Assembly: GCF_901709675.1 (NCBI RefSeq)
Contig: NC_051106.1
Location: 9,496,001 to 9,560,000, forward strand
Source of the DNA: Syngnathus acus
Taxonomy: Eukaryota > Chordata > Actinopteri > Syngnathiformes > Syngnathidae
Length of the DNA: 64,000 nucleotides
Direction of reading: 5' to 3'
Both the position numbers and the translations under genes were made by a program. This document shows positions 40,370-57,487 of this stretch, in pieces. The number at the start of each line of letters is the position of its first letter. The first letter of the stretch is position 1. A model generated the notes under the pieces. The model saw only the letters and a program-made list of their open reading frames with translations. It made no database searches and was not told where the DNA came from.

Positions 40370-42780
40370 ACACCAAAGAAATCAGCAGAGTCAAAAACTC
40401 TTGAAAGTTCACCATTAGTTTCCTCTCTGTTGGACAAAGCGGCAACATACAACTTTGTGGAATGGTGGTTTCAGGGGTTCAAGTGAAAATCATGTATTTT
40501 TTTCTTCTCAATGATGATGAATACAGCAATCTGTACAGTTTTAAAAGGAACTGACCCATTCCAAATGATTACAGTGACTTACGACATCTTGACCAATGAA
40601 ATATAAAAAATTTGAATTTAATGTGCACTTTCTTTTTCTGTGTTTCAGTTGCTCTTTGGAATTTTGGATGTGCCCTCTTAAGGTATACATATAGCCTGTA
40701 TAAAGAGTTACTGTCAATGGAAAATCGTTGTGAGTTTCTACTGTACAAATGATATTGATTACTAAGTTGCAAGACTTTAGTCGTTTGAATTAAGCCAGTT
40801 AAATACTAACTACTCTTTCGCCCATAGATAAAATGGTACAACTCCAAATCCTCAAATCCCAGCTCACAGTTGCTACATTTAGCTTGTTGGTGAGGGTTTA
40901 GATGACTCCTTGGAGTAACATAATTAATATACTGGATTTAAAGTCACTTTTTTTCTGTAGCAAATCTAGTTAAGACTGGATTGTTCTGTTGTTGAAAGTA
41001 GTGTTGTCTTAGATCAGCATTTTAAAAAGAGGTGTACATTTACCGACAGCTTCCTAAATGACAATTATTCACATGCATGCTGCATCAAAAGCAGGTCATG
41101 CAATCTTTATCTGGAGCAAAGGCACACGTACTGTACAGATGGCAGTCAAATGATTGGCCATGTTTTGAGCAAATGATTTTGCCGTCTTATCTGATTTCGG
41201 GGGTACGTGGAATGTGATAACTGTCGCCAGCAAAGTTGACACCATGCCCATTGAAGTATCATGTCATGGAGGTATTCACTGACTTGCCAATAATGTTCAT
41301 TAGTTAGGGAAGTACAAATAGTGATCACGTTCACACAAGAAGGAACTCAGCGGAGATGGTGATAAGATAGAAAGCCTTTGTTCCTCGGGTTCTGGGTACA
41401 GGATGTGGTGCGGCGAGGGCACGTGACGCACTCGAATTGCGTAGGGTGGAGAAATGTGGTCGATCTGATGCTCAAGCAACAAACTGCTGTATGACATCTG
41501 AACACCAACTTATCTTCAGTCAATTACAAAGCTTTAGTGAATTTACTCAACAACAAAAACTTGACTTTAAGCAACTGAAGTCATCGTGCTTGCATAATTT
41601 GGATGTATGTAAAGTAGTTTTTTTTTTACTCAATGATGGTCTTGTGATCTACTTTAACATTGGATTTGGATTGATTTTATCATTTAAAAAAGGACTATTT
41701 AGTATGTAGTGAGAGATTCAAGAATAAATCCCAAGTCATTCTCAGTCCCTGTTTGCGTTCCTCCCCCACCTGATCTCAGGTTTCTGTAAGTTTCAGGGGA
41801 TGTATGGAGTGGCGGGAAAGGAAAGTAGCAAAGACCTTTGAGTGGTCACACTCTATTGGTCAACTAAAACAGAAGGCTTGTCTCCATCACCTGACCACAC
41901 TCCACCCGCATTCAAGAGTTGCTACCAAGCTGCAGGAATGCAAATGCTGCTCTCGTTTTAAAATATAAAAAATACAGGGGAAGAAACTTTTTGTGTAATG
42001 GTCAGTGTAGCACCAGGAAGGAATGAGGGATGGGGCTGTTTTTGAGAAGATAAGATGGGCTTGGACAATGAAGCCATTGTCTCAAAAGTGAGGATTGGGA
42101 AGCAATTCCCACACACAACCAAACGAAGGGGGAGTCTAGAGAATTCCATGTGTCATGCTTAGAAAGAGCCTCTTTGAAGGTCCAAGCGGCAGGTGAAGAT
42201 TGGATTGGTCAGTATGACCTGCTGAAAGTCAATGATTAAGCTTCACATGCTCACAGCCTTCATTGTGTCGTATCATTCAGTAATTGTTATGAGCTGCTTG
42301 TTTGACTTTGTCACCAAAGTGACCTCAGACCTTTTCATTTGTTTACCAAATGCTAGTTGCACAAGACTAGGGTCAGGGTTTCACTGTAGGGTGTAAAACT
42401 AGGATTAGGGTTTCATTCTAAGGTTAGAGCTTTAAACCCCAACAGGTGCCGTTTAAAATATTGACCATATATACCATAAAACATGAATTATCCCTCACTT
42501 GTAGTCAAGTTAAAATGGGCCATGCCAAAAGGGGGCAGCTTAAGCTACTCAATTTCTTCTCCGTCTTATTAGCCCAGTTTCACTAAACTAAGAGCTTTAA
42601 CTTAGATCAGGACACATGTAATGATACCAGAGCTGTTCAGTTAAGCATCTTAAATACCAATTCAATTAGTTTCCAACTCTACAAACAAGCGTTGTCTTAC
42701 GGCAACTGCACTACCAACCCAGCTTAACATTGGAGTACCCCAAAACCCGAGTGAACATCTAAGAAAAACTGCAAGCAAAG
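40370..42780. other. Region between qrsl1 and cd24
   Basis: About 2.4 kb holding the qrsl1 3' UTR (end not fixed) and intergenic DNA. No exon-like sequence was found. A short telomere-like patch lies near 42.4 kb and is listed separately. Confidence 0.5.
42368..42432 (+). repeat. Degenerate TTAGGG-like patch
   Basis: Several spaced 'ctagggt/ttagggtttc' motifs (ACTAGGGTCAGGGTTTCACTG and similar) within 65 bp. The wording resembles the large array at 59.9-63.6 kb, so this may be a small dispersed relative of it. Confidence 0.5.
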
Positions 42781-42795
42781 TCATTAAGTTGAATG

Positions 42796-42801
42796 TTTAT
42801 T
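42796..42801 (-). terminator. cd24: Polyadenylation signal, cd24
   Basis: AATAAA on the minus strand, about 350 bases past the cd24 stop codon and followed by T-rich sequence. This fits a short 3' UTR. Confidence 0.5.
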
Positions 42802-43151
42802 GAATTTACAAAAATGTTTAATGGCCTAAAAAGCACAATTTTTCAGAACTCCAAAGTACAAAGCTAGCTTTACTTTTTCCCCCAACTGGCATCCTCTAAA
42901 AAAAGGGGGGGGGGGGGTAAACCATCACTGGACATTAAGACAAGGACATCAACGATTAGATAGCACACAGTGCGTTACTTCCTGGTGATAGTCCAGTCCA
43001 TGCAAGACTCCCACAAATAATTTTACATGACATGAAGAGCAGCAGCTGCACATTCAGAACATCAAACTCCAGGTGTCATCTTGGGAGAAGCCAAGTGGCA
43101 AGGCTGTTGAACTCTTCTTGGTGTCCAGTGAAGGAGCCACGAGCGCACATA

Positions 43152-43779
43152 TCAGCACCACCGACTGTGCAGCAAAGGGGCCAAGGCGAGGGCCAGCGTG
43201 AGCAAGATGGGGGCGTTGATTCTGGAGGATGCATTCTTATCAGTTGTGTTGATGGGGACTGGCATCTTGGTTGGTGCAGCCAAAGTTGTATTGTAGCCTG
43301 TGGTGTTCTGTCCGTGGACCACCTGCAACACAGACCAAATTTAGTTTAGGCTAAAGTCTTTTCATTTCAAGAAAATGAACATTGCAGTTTCTTTGCATGA
43401 GTTGATCATTTTGTGCGGTCTATGAGTCATCAGGGCCAGCCATTCAGACTCTTCTACCTACATCGAGGGGAAAATAAATGGAAATGGTGAACTGGGGTTT
43501 TTTTTTTCTTTAGTTATTTTTGCGCCTACATTGTGCTAGGTTTTATCTCTAAAAAGCAGACAAAAAGTTGGGTTGTTTGGAAAAAAAAAAAAAAAAAAGC
43601 CACATTAAAACTACTAGGCGACTACGCCCTTGTTAATTACAAATGAGGGCAACCCGCTTCAGCTTGTTAGAAACAAGTGTTAAACTAGAAATTAAGCAAA
43701 CATTTAGTTTTGAACTTACCTGAGTTGAAAGTGCAAGAACGACGAGGAGAACTCCAAAGAAGGCAACGCACAGCTTCAT
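43152..43779 (-). CDS. cd24: CD24-like GPI-anchored mucin-type glycoprotein
   Basis: Two coding exons: 43779-43720 (20 codons) and 43322-43152 (56 codons plus stop), giving 76 residues (human CD24 is 80). Exon 1 is a signal peptide (MKLCVAFFGVLLVVLALSTQ) ending at a GT donor. Exon 2 encodes a tiny Ser/Thr/Asn-rich ectodomain with four N-glycosylation sites (NTT three times, NAS once). It ends in a hydrophobic GPI-attachment signal (ILLTLALALAPLL). The primary sequence of CD24 is poorly conserved, so the call rests on architecture, two-exon structure and position next to qrsl1, as in human 6q21. CD24 is a surface adhesion/signalling glycoprotein and Siglec-10 ligand in mammals. Too short for ordinary ORF cut-offs and easily missed. 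Confidence 0.82.
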
Positions 43780-43869
43780 CTTGCTGGGGGTGTAAAGACT
43801 GTTCAGTGCTCGGACGTCAACGAAGGTAGACGACTAGTTGCAAGATGATTGAAAGTGAGGCTCAGCCCC

Positions 43870-43877
43870 TATTTATA
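43870..43877 (-). promoter_or_regulatory. cd24: TATA box of cd24
   Basis: TATAAATA on the minus strand within a G-rich setting (GGGGTATAAATAGGGGC), 91 bases upstream of the cd24 ATG. A start site about 30 bases downstream would leave a 5' UTR of about 60 bases. Confidence 0.7.
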
Positions 43878-44477
43878 CCCCACAAGACGTCACGCTGTGA
43901 CTTGGTGCATTCAGGTGCTGTCGGAAGTCTTTTGCCGATTTTCATTTATTTCACTGAATGTATTTATATTTTCCATTGACTTTATTATAAAAACGTTGAT
44001 TATAATGGAATTTTACTTGAGTGACATACTCATCCGATTTTATTCTGGTACGTAATTTGTTTTGTGTGGCACTGCCCAACAAATAACATGCTTAATGAAA
44101 TGTATAAATATATCAACATAGTATATACTGAATAGTCCTTTTAATTTGGTGAACTAACACTTCTGTTGTATACAGAACATCAACCTCACAATATTTTTTC
44201 ATTTTTTATTTATAACACTCCTGCTCTTTTAGTCCAAAGTGGTAAAAATGTAAAGCGGCTGCAGACTGCAGCAAGTTATTTGCAATGGAAAGTTGCTAAA
44301 TTGCGCCATCCTGTGGAGAGTTGTCAGACTGTTGCACTTCCGTATATTTTTGACCGTATAGGTTTTCCGTAGTTGTCCTCCTTTTTATTTCTTCCGGACA
44401 AAACAACGCCACCTGTGAAAGGTTATCTTTGTCATTCCATAGAGAAGTCGCAGACATTTTCCCCCAAAAGCATCTCC

Positions 44478-52161
<7,684 letters not shown>

Positions 52162-52441
52162 GAATGGATCAGATCCAGCTCATCGCCATGGAAACTTGCT
52201 GCTTACGTCCTCACGCTAAGCAATCGGTCACACAAAGGGCTTCCCAAAGACTTTACAACTTCATGATGTTGAGGATGTTTACTGTATTTATATTATAATG
52301 GAGTGCACTGAAGTTGAGTCTAGCAAGGAGGCCAGTCAAAGGGTGTTTTACTTTTGTGTATATATCAAGAATGAGTTCTCTACAGAAGCGTCACTATGTG
52401 ATTATGACAGCAGGACATGAGGCATCGTCTACCTTTTGTGT

Positions 52442-52447
52442 AATAAA
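52442..52447 (+). terminator. iars2: Polyadenylation signal, iars2
   Basis: AATAAA 281 bases past the iars2 stop codon, followed by a T/G-containing stretch. It is the first canonical signal downstream. Confidence 0.65.
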
Positions 52448-52635
52448 TCATAAATCATCTAATATGTAGCAAGCCTACGAGCTGGTGTTTTAGAACAGTC
52501 GAGACAAGTAAATAACAAAAATAAACTTGCTAAACTTGTTTTTTTCCCTGTTGAGAGAAGGGCGCAATTTAATGCTGATAGTGCTGTGGGGAGAAGTTTG
52601 ACAAGCGTTCGTACTTTCATGCTTAGCACATTTCG

Positions 52636-52715
52636 CGAGGTGGGGAGAGTCGAACCCTAAATCTGAGGTGTTCGAGCGCAGCCACGGAGCCTCTCGCTTG
52701 CGCGCGCATTGGGTA
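52636..52715 (-). repeat. Possible tRNA-derived SINE fragment
   Basis: Read on the minus strand, GGTTCGACTCT (52648-52658) resembles a pol III B box. The sequence before it (CTCCGTGGCTGCGCTCG) could be a degraded A-box region. No clear tail or target duplication was found. Confidence 0.3.
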
Positions 52716-53015
52716 AGTACAAAATAGTGTTGGCTCGTGAGGGAACGATTCGTTCAAAAGAACGAATTCTTTTTCAGTTCATATGAGTTCAACCAGTAGG
52801 TGTCGGTAATGCGCATTGAAGCTGGTGCCACCTCGCCGTAAAACAAAACGAAGAAGAAAATGATGTCACTTCCTGTTCACGAACGGGTCGTGAAGTGCAT
52901 TTCCCGTTCACCAACCGAATGGATCTGTGAGTGAACGGGTCATTGAGTGAGTGATTTGCATTTCCAGTTCATCATATTTGAGTTGGAGTCCGCCAAAATA
53001 ACAAATGTCGGCATA

Positions 53016-53108
53016 GCGGATTTTTTTTCAACCTTTTATTCAAACATGAACACATTTGGTATAGTAACACCATCAACTACAATCCAACAAATACAAAATT
53101 AAAACATC
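53016..53108 (-). mobile_element. Short retroposed insert with 12-bp target duplication
   Basis: A 93-bp insert flanked by AATGTCGGCATA at 53004-53015 and 53109-53120. On the minus strand it ends with AATAAA, a short spacer and an A8 run. This is the expected mark of LINE-mediated insertion, either of a 5'-truncated LINE or of a processed transcript. The source is not identifiable by eye. Confidence 0.65.
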
Positions 53109-53154
53109 AATGTCGGCATAACGTGTGTCACTCGCGTTAATCTTCGCGAACGAA

Positions 53155-53500
53155 CCTGAAATGGTGGTGTACCTAATAGAGTGTCCGAGTGACGTCACAG
53201 ATCAGACAGCCAATCAGGAAGTGGCCTGTTATTAGGGACACCTGAAAATGGCGGCGTACCTAATGGAGTGTCCAAGTGACGTCACAGATCCAACAGCCAA
53301 TCAGGAGGTGGCCTGTTATTAGGTACACTTGAAAATGGCGGTGTATCTAATGGAGTGTCCAAGTGACGTCACAGACCAGACAGCCAATCAGGAAGTGGCC
53401 TGTTATTAGGTACACCCTGAAAATGGCGGCGTACCTAATGGAGTGTCCGAGTGATGTCACAGCTCAACCAGCCAATCAGAAAGTGGGGGTGAGGGCGGGT
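53155..53500 (+). repeat. 87-bp tandem repeat with CRE, YY1-like and CCAAT motifs
   Basis: About four copies at a spacing of 87-88 bp. Each has 'gtacctaatggagtgtcc', then TGACGTCA (53190-53197, 53277-53284, 53364-53371; TGATGTCA at 53452), then AGCCAATCAG, then GTGGCCTGTTATTAGG, then AAAATGGCGG. No coding sequence is seen. Part of this unit recurs inverted inside the 235-bp satellite just downstream. Confidence 0.85.
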
Positions 53501-53520
53501 GGGGCACTTTTCACTTAAAC

Positions 53521-56500
53521 CAGGGGTGTCGACCTCCAGTCCTCGAGGGGCCGCGTTCCAATATGTTTTCCAAGTGGCCCTCGTTAAGCACACCTGCGTG
53601 AAAAGTTTTAGCCATTTTCACGTTCCGCAGGAGCTAAAACTTTTCACGCAGGTGCGCTTAACGAGGGAATCCCACGGACACTCCATTAGGTACACCGCCA
53701 TTTTCAAGTGTACCTAATAACAGGCCACTTTATTAGGGAAATATCATGGTCAAAGGTCACAGGTGTCAAGCTCTAGTCCTCGGGGCCGCGTTCCAACATG
53801 TTTTCCAAGTGACCCTCGTTAAGCGCACCTGCGTGAAAAGTTTTAGCAATTTTCACGTTCCGCAGGAGCTAAAACTTTTCACGCAGGTGCGCTTAACGAG
53901 GGAATCACACGGACACTCCATTAGGTACACCGCCATTTTCAAGTGTACCTAATAACAGGCCACTTTATTAGGGAAATATCATGGTCAGAGGTCACAGGTG
54001 TCAAGCTCTAGTCCTCGGGGCCGCGTTCCAATATGTTTTCCAAGTGACCCTCGTTAAGCACACCTGCGTGAAAAGTTTGAGCCATTTTCACGTTCCGCAG
54101 GAGCTAAAACTTTTCACGCAGGTGCGCTTAACGAGGGAATCCCACGGACACTCCATTAGGTACACCGCCATTTTCAAGTGTACCTAATAACAGGCCACTT
54201 TATTAGGGAAATATCATGGTCAAAGGTCACAGGTGTCAAGCTCTAGTCCTCGGGGCCGCGTTCCAACATGTTTTCCAAGTGACCCTCGTTAAGCGCACCT
54301 GCGTGAAAAGTTTTAGCCACTTTCACGTTCCGCAGGAGCTAAAACTTTTCACGCAGGTGCGCTTAACGAGGGACTCCCACGGACACTCCATTAGGTACAC
54401 CGCCATTTTCAAGTGTACCTAATAACAGGCCACTTTATTAGGGAAATATCATGGTCAAAGGTCACAGGTGTCAAGCTCTAGTCCTCGGGGCCGCGTTCCA
54501 ACATGTTTTCCAAGTGACCCTCGTTAAGCGCACCTGCGTGAAAAGTTTTAGCCACTTTCACGTTCCGCAGGAGCTAAAACTTTTCACGCAGGTGCGCTTA
54601 ACGAGGGAATCCCACGGACACTCCATTAGGTACACCGCCATTTTCAAGTGTACCTAATAACAGGCCACTTTATTAGGGAAATATCATGGTCAAAGGTCAC
54701 AGGTGTCAAGCTCTAGTCCTCGGGGCCGCGTTCCAACATGTTTTCCAAGTGACCCTCGTTAAGCGCACCTGCGTGAAAAGTTTTAGCCACTTTCACGTTC
54801 CGCAGGAGCTAAAACTTTTCACGCAGGTGCGCTTAACGAGGGAATCCCACGGACACTCCATTAGGTACACCGCCATTTTCAAGTGTACCTAATAACAGGC
54901 CACTTTATTAGGGAAATATCATGGTCAAAGGTCACAGGTGTCAAGCTCTAGTCCTTGGGGCCGCGTTCCAATATGTTTTCCAAGTGACCCTCGTTAAGCA
55001 CACCTGCGTGAAAAGTTTTAGCCACTTTCACGTTCCGCAGGAGCCAAAACTTTTCACGCAGGTGCGCTTAACGAGGGACTCACACGGACACTCCATTAGG
55101 TACACCGCCATTTTCAAGTGTACCTAATAACAGGCCACTTTATTAGGGAAATATCATGGTCAAAGGTCACAGGTGTCAAGCTCTAGTCCTCGGGGCCGCG
55201 TTCCAACATGTTTTCCAAGTGACCCTCGTTAAGCGCACCTGCGTGAAAAGTTTTAGCCACTTTCACGTTCCGCAGGAGCTAAAACTTTTCACGCAGGTGC
55301 GCTTAACGAGGGACTCCCACGGACACTCCATTAGGTACACCGCCATTTTCAAGTGTACCTAATAACAGGCCACTTTATTAGGGAAATATCATGGTCAAAG
55401 GTCACAGGTGTCAAGCTCTAGTCCTCGGGGCCGCGTTCCAACATGTTTTCCAAGTGACCCTCGTTAAGCGCACCTGCGTGAAAAGTTTTAGCCACTTTCA
55501 CGTTCCGCAGGAGCTAAAACTTTTCACGCAGGTGCGCTTAACGAGGGAATCCCACGGACACTCCATTAGGTACACCGCCATTTTCAAGTGTACCTAATAA
55601 CAGGCCACTTTATTAGGGAAATATCATGGTCAAAGGTCACAGGTGTCAAGCTCTAGTCCTCGGGGCCGCGTTCCAACATGTTTTCCAAGTGACCCTCGTT
55701 AAGCGCACCTGCGTGAAAAGTTTTAGCCACTTTCACGTTCCGCAGGAGCTAAAACTTTTCACGCAGGTGCGCTTAACGAGGGAATCCCACGGACACTCCA
55801 TTAGGTACACCGCCATTTTCAAGTGTACCTAATAACAGGCCACTTTATTAGGGAAATATCATGGTCAAAGGTCACAGGTGTCAAGCTCTAGTCCTTGGGG
55901 CCGCGTTCCAATATGTTTTCCAAGTGACCCTCGTTAAGCACACCTGCGTGAAAAGTTTTAGCCACTTTCACGTTCCGCAGGAGCCAAAACTTTTCACGCA
56001 GGTGCGCTTAACGAGGGACTCACACGGACACTCCATTAGGTACACCGCCATTTTCAAGTGTACCTAATAACAGGCCACTTTATTAGGGAAATATCATGGT
56101 CAAAGGTCACAGGTGTCAAGCTCTAGTCCTCGGGGCCGCGTTCCAACATGTTTTCCAAGTGACCCTCGTTAAGCGCACCTGCGTGAAAAGTTTTAGCCAC
56201 TTTCACGTTCCACAGGAGCTAAAACTTTTCACGCAGGTGCGCTTAACGAGGGAATCCCACGGACACTCCATTAGGTACACCGCCATTTTCAAGTGTACCT
56301 AATAACAGGCCACTTTATTAGGGAAATATCATGGTCAAAGGTCACACGTGTCAAGCTCTAGTCCTCGGGGCCACGTTCCAACATGTTTTCCAAGTGACCC
56401 TCGTTAAGCGCACCTGCGTGAAAAGTTTTAGCCATTTTCACGTTCCCCAGGAGCTAAAACTTTTCACGCAGGTGCACTTAACGAGGGAATCAAACGGACA

Positions 56501-56560
56501 CTCCATTAGGTACAGCCCCATTTACAGGTGTACCTACGTCACTTGGACACTAGATGGTGC
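53521..56560 (+). repeat. 235-bp satellite array, about 13 units
   Basis: Units repeat exactly every 235 bp from 53746 to 56331 (twelve phase points), plus a more diverged first unit and a degraded end. Each unit contains a 35-bp perfect or near-perfect inverted repeat around a 20-bp loop (example arms 54283-54317 and 54338-54372). Each also has an inverted copy of about 60 bp of the neighbouring 87-bp repeat. The 68-codon frame kept in every unit reflects recent amplification; nothing marks it as a gene. Confidence 0.95.
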
Positions 56561-56834
56561 CACACCCTCCCTCACCCCCACTTTATGATTGGGGAATCTT
56601 GGAAAACATGACTTAAACTTTTTCCCTAATGAAGTGGCATGTGATTAGGTACACTACACGAGGTAAAAAAAAAAAAAATGAATAAATGAATGAGAAAGTG
56701 TAGCGAACCATTCAGTGAACGATTCTTTTGAACAAGTCTTTTGAGTGAAGCGGTTCTAAAGATTCAGTTCACCTGAGACTGGAATGCACATTACCAGTAC
56801 AGAAAGAGTGCAGACGGCCATCGGACAGCAGGTC

Positions 56835-56995
56835 GAAATAGCCGACTGGTTAGTGGAACGGGCTCTTGCTCGGTAAGATTTTGGTTCGATCCCAGGTGTG
56901 AGCATATACCTAGAGGTGCTTTTAGAATTGGAACCGCGCTTTGTATGCGTACGCATAGAATAGAATAGAATAGAATAGATAGAATAGAATATGCA
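56835..56995 (+). mobile_element. tRNA-derived SINE
   Basis: An A-box-like TGGTTAGTGG (about 56847) and a perfect B-box GGTTCGATCCC (56883-56893) are spaced as in a tRNA. A short unrelated body and a (TAGAA)n tail at about 56957-56990 follow. This is the layout of a tRNA-derived SINE. It does not fold as a functional tRNA by eye, since no matching acceptor-stem arms are evident. Confidence 0.65.
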
Positions 56996-57487
56996 TACAA
57001 ATGAAAGTATTTATGTGTAAATACATAAGGTGGCCCCGCCCTCAAGTTGGCGGAGCAAACCAATGGATCACGCCCACTACCTAGGGGGCGGGGCGAAGAC
57101 AGTAGGGTTTAAAGCTAGGGTTAGTGTCTGAGTGACGTCACATATCAACCAGCCATGATTTGATTCTAAAGATTCAGTTCACTTAAAAGAACTGGAATGC
57201 ACATCACTAATACACAAACAATTAAACAAGGTTCTTTGTCTTCATAATAACAGACTTGATTGAAGATGAGGATCACCAACTCAAGTATCATATACATTGC
57301 TAATTTGTTACATACAAAAATATGGGACATTAAAACAAATAGTTAAGCTCTATTAACATGATTCAACATTTGATAACATGAACCAAACAGGAAAATAAAG
57401 ACAATATGACCCCTGTTTACTGAACTTTGTTTACTTGAGGAGCTCATAAGGTGTCCTTTGTGTATTTAACTGTCAATGTTGGGTGAG
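56996..57487. other. Repeat-rich spacer and rab3gap2 3' UTR
   Basis: Contains another GAGTGACGTCACA motif near 57130 and a duplicated AAAGATTCAGTTCAC phrase (56758 and 57169). It presumably includes the minus-strand rab3gap2 3' UTR. I could not fix a polyadenylation signal for that gene. Confidence 0.4.

Noticed and set aside
44373-44477. Upstream in-frame ATG for iars2, adding 35 residues
   Set aside because: The added residues (MSSFLFLPDKTTPP...) do not look like a mitochondrial presequence, while the ATG at 44478 starts an Arg-rich, acid-free one and gives the expected length.
53521-56560. CRISPR-like array (regular direct repeats)
   Set aside because: There are no unique spacers. The whole 235-bp unit is repeated, the genome is vertebrate and no cas genes are present.
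53746-56588. Twelve nearly identical 68-codon frames, one per 235-bp unit, which could look like a gene family
   Set aside because: Each spans the hairpin, so its two halves are antisense to each other. The changes between units are not biased to silent sites, and there is no homology, splice context or promoter specific to them.
56841-56900. A functional tRNA gene (good B box and A-box-like sequence)
   Set aside because: No matching 7-bp acceptor stem could be seen and a SINE-type body with TAGAA tail follows, so it is called a SINE.
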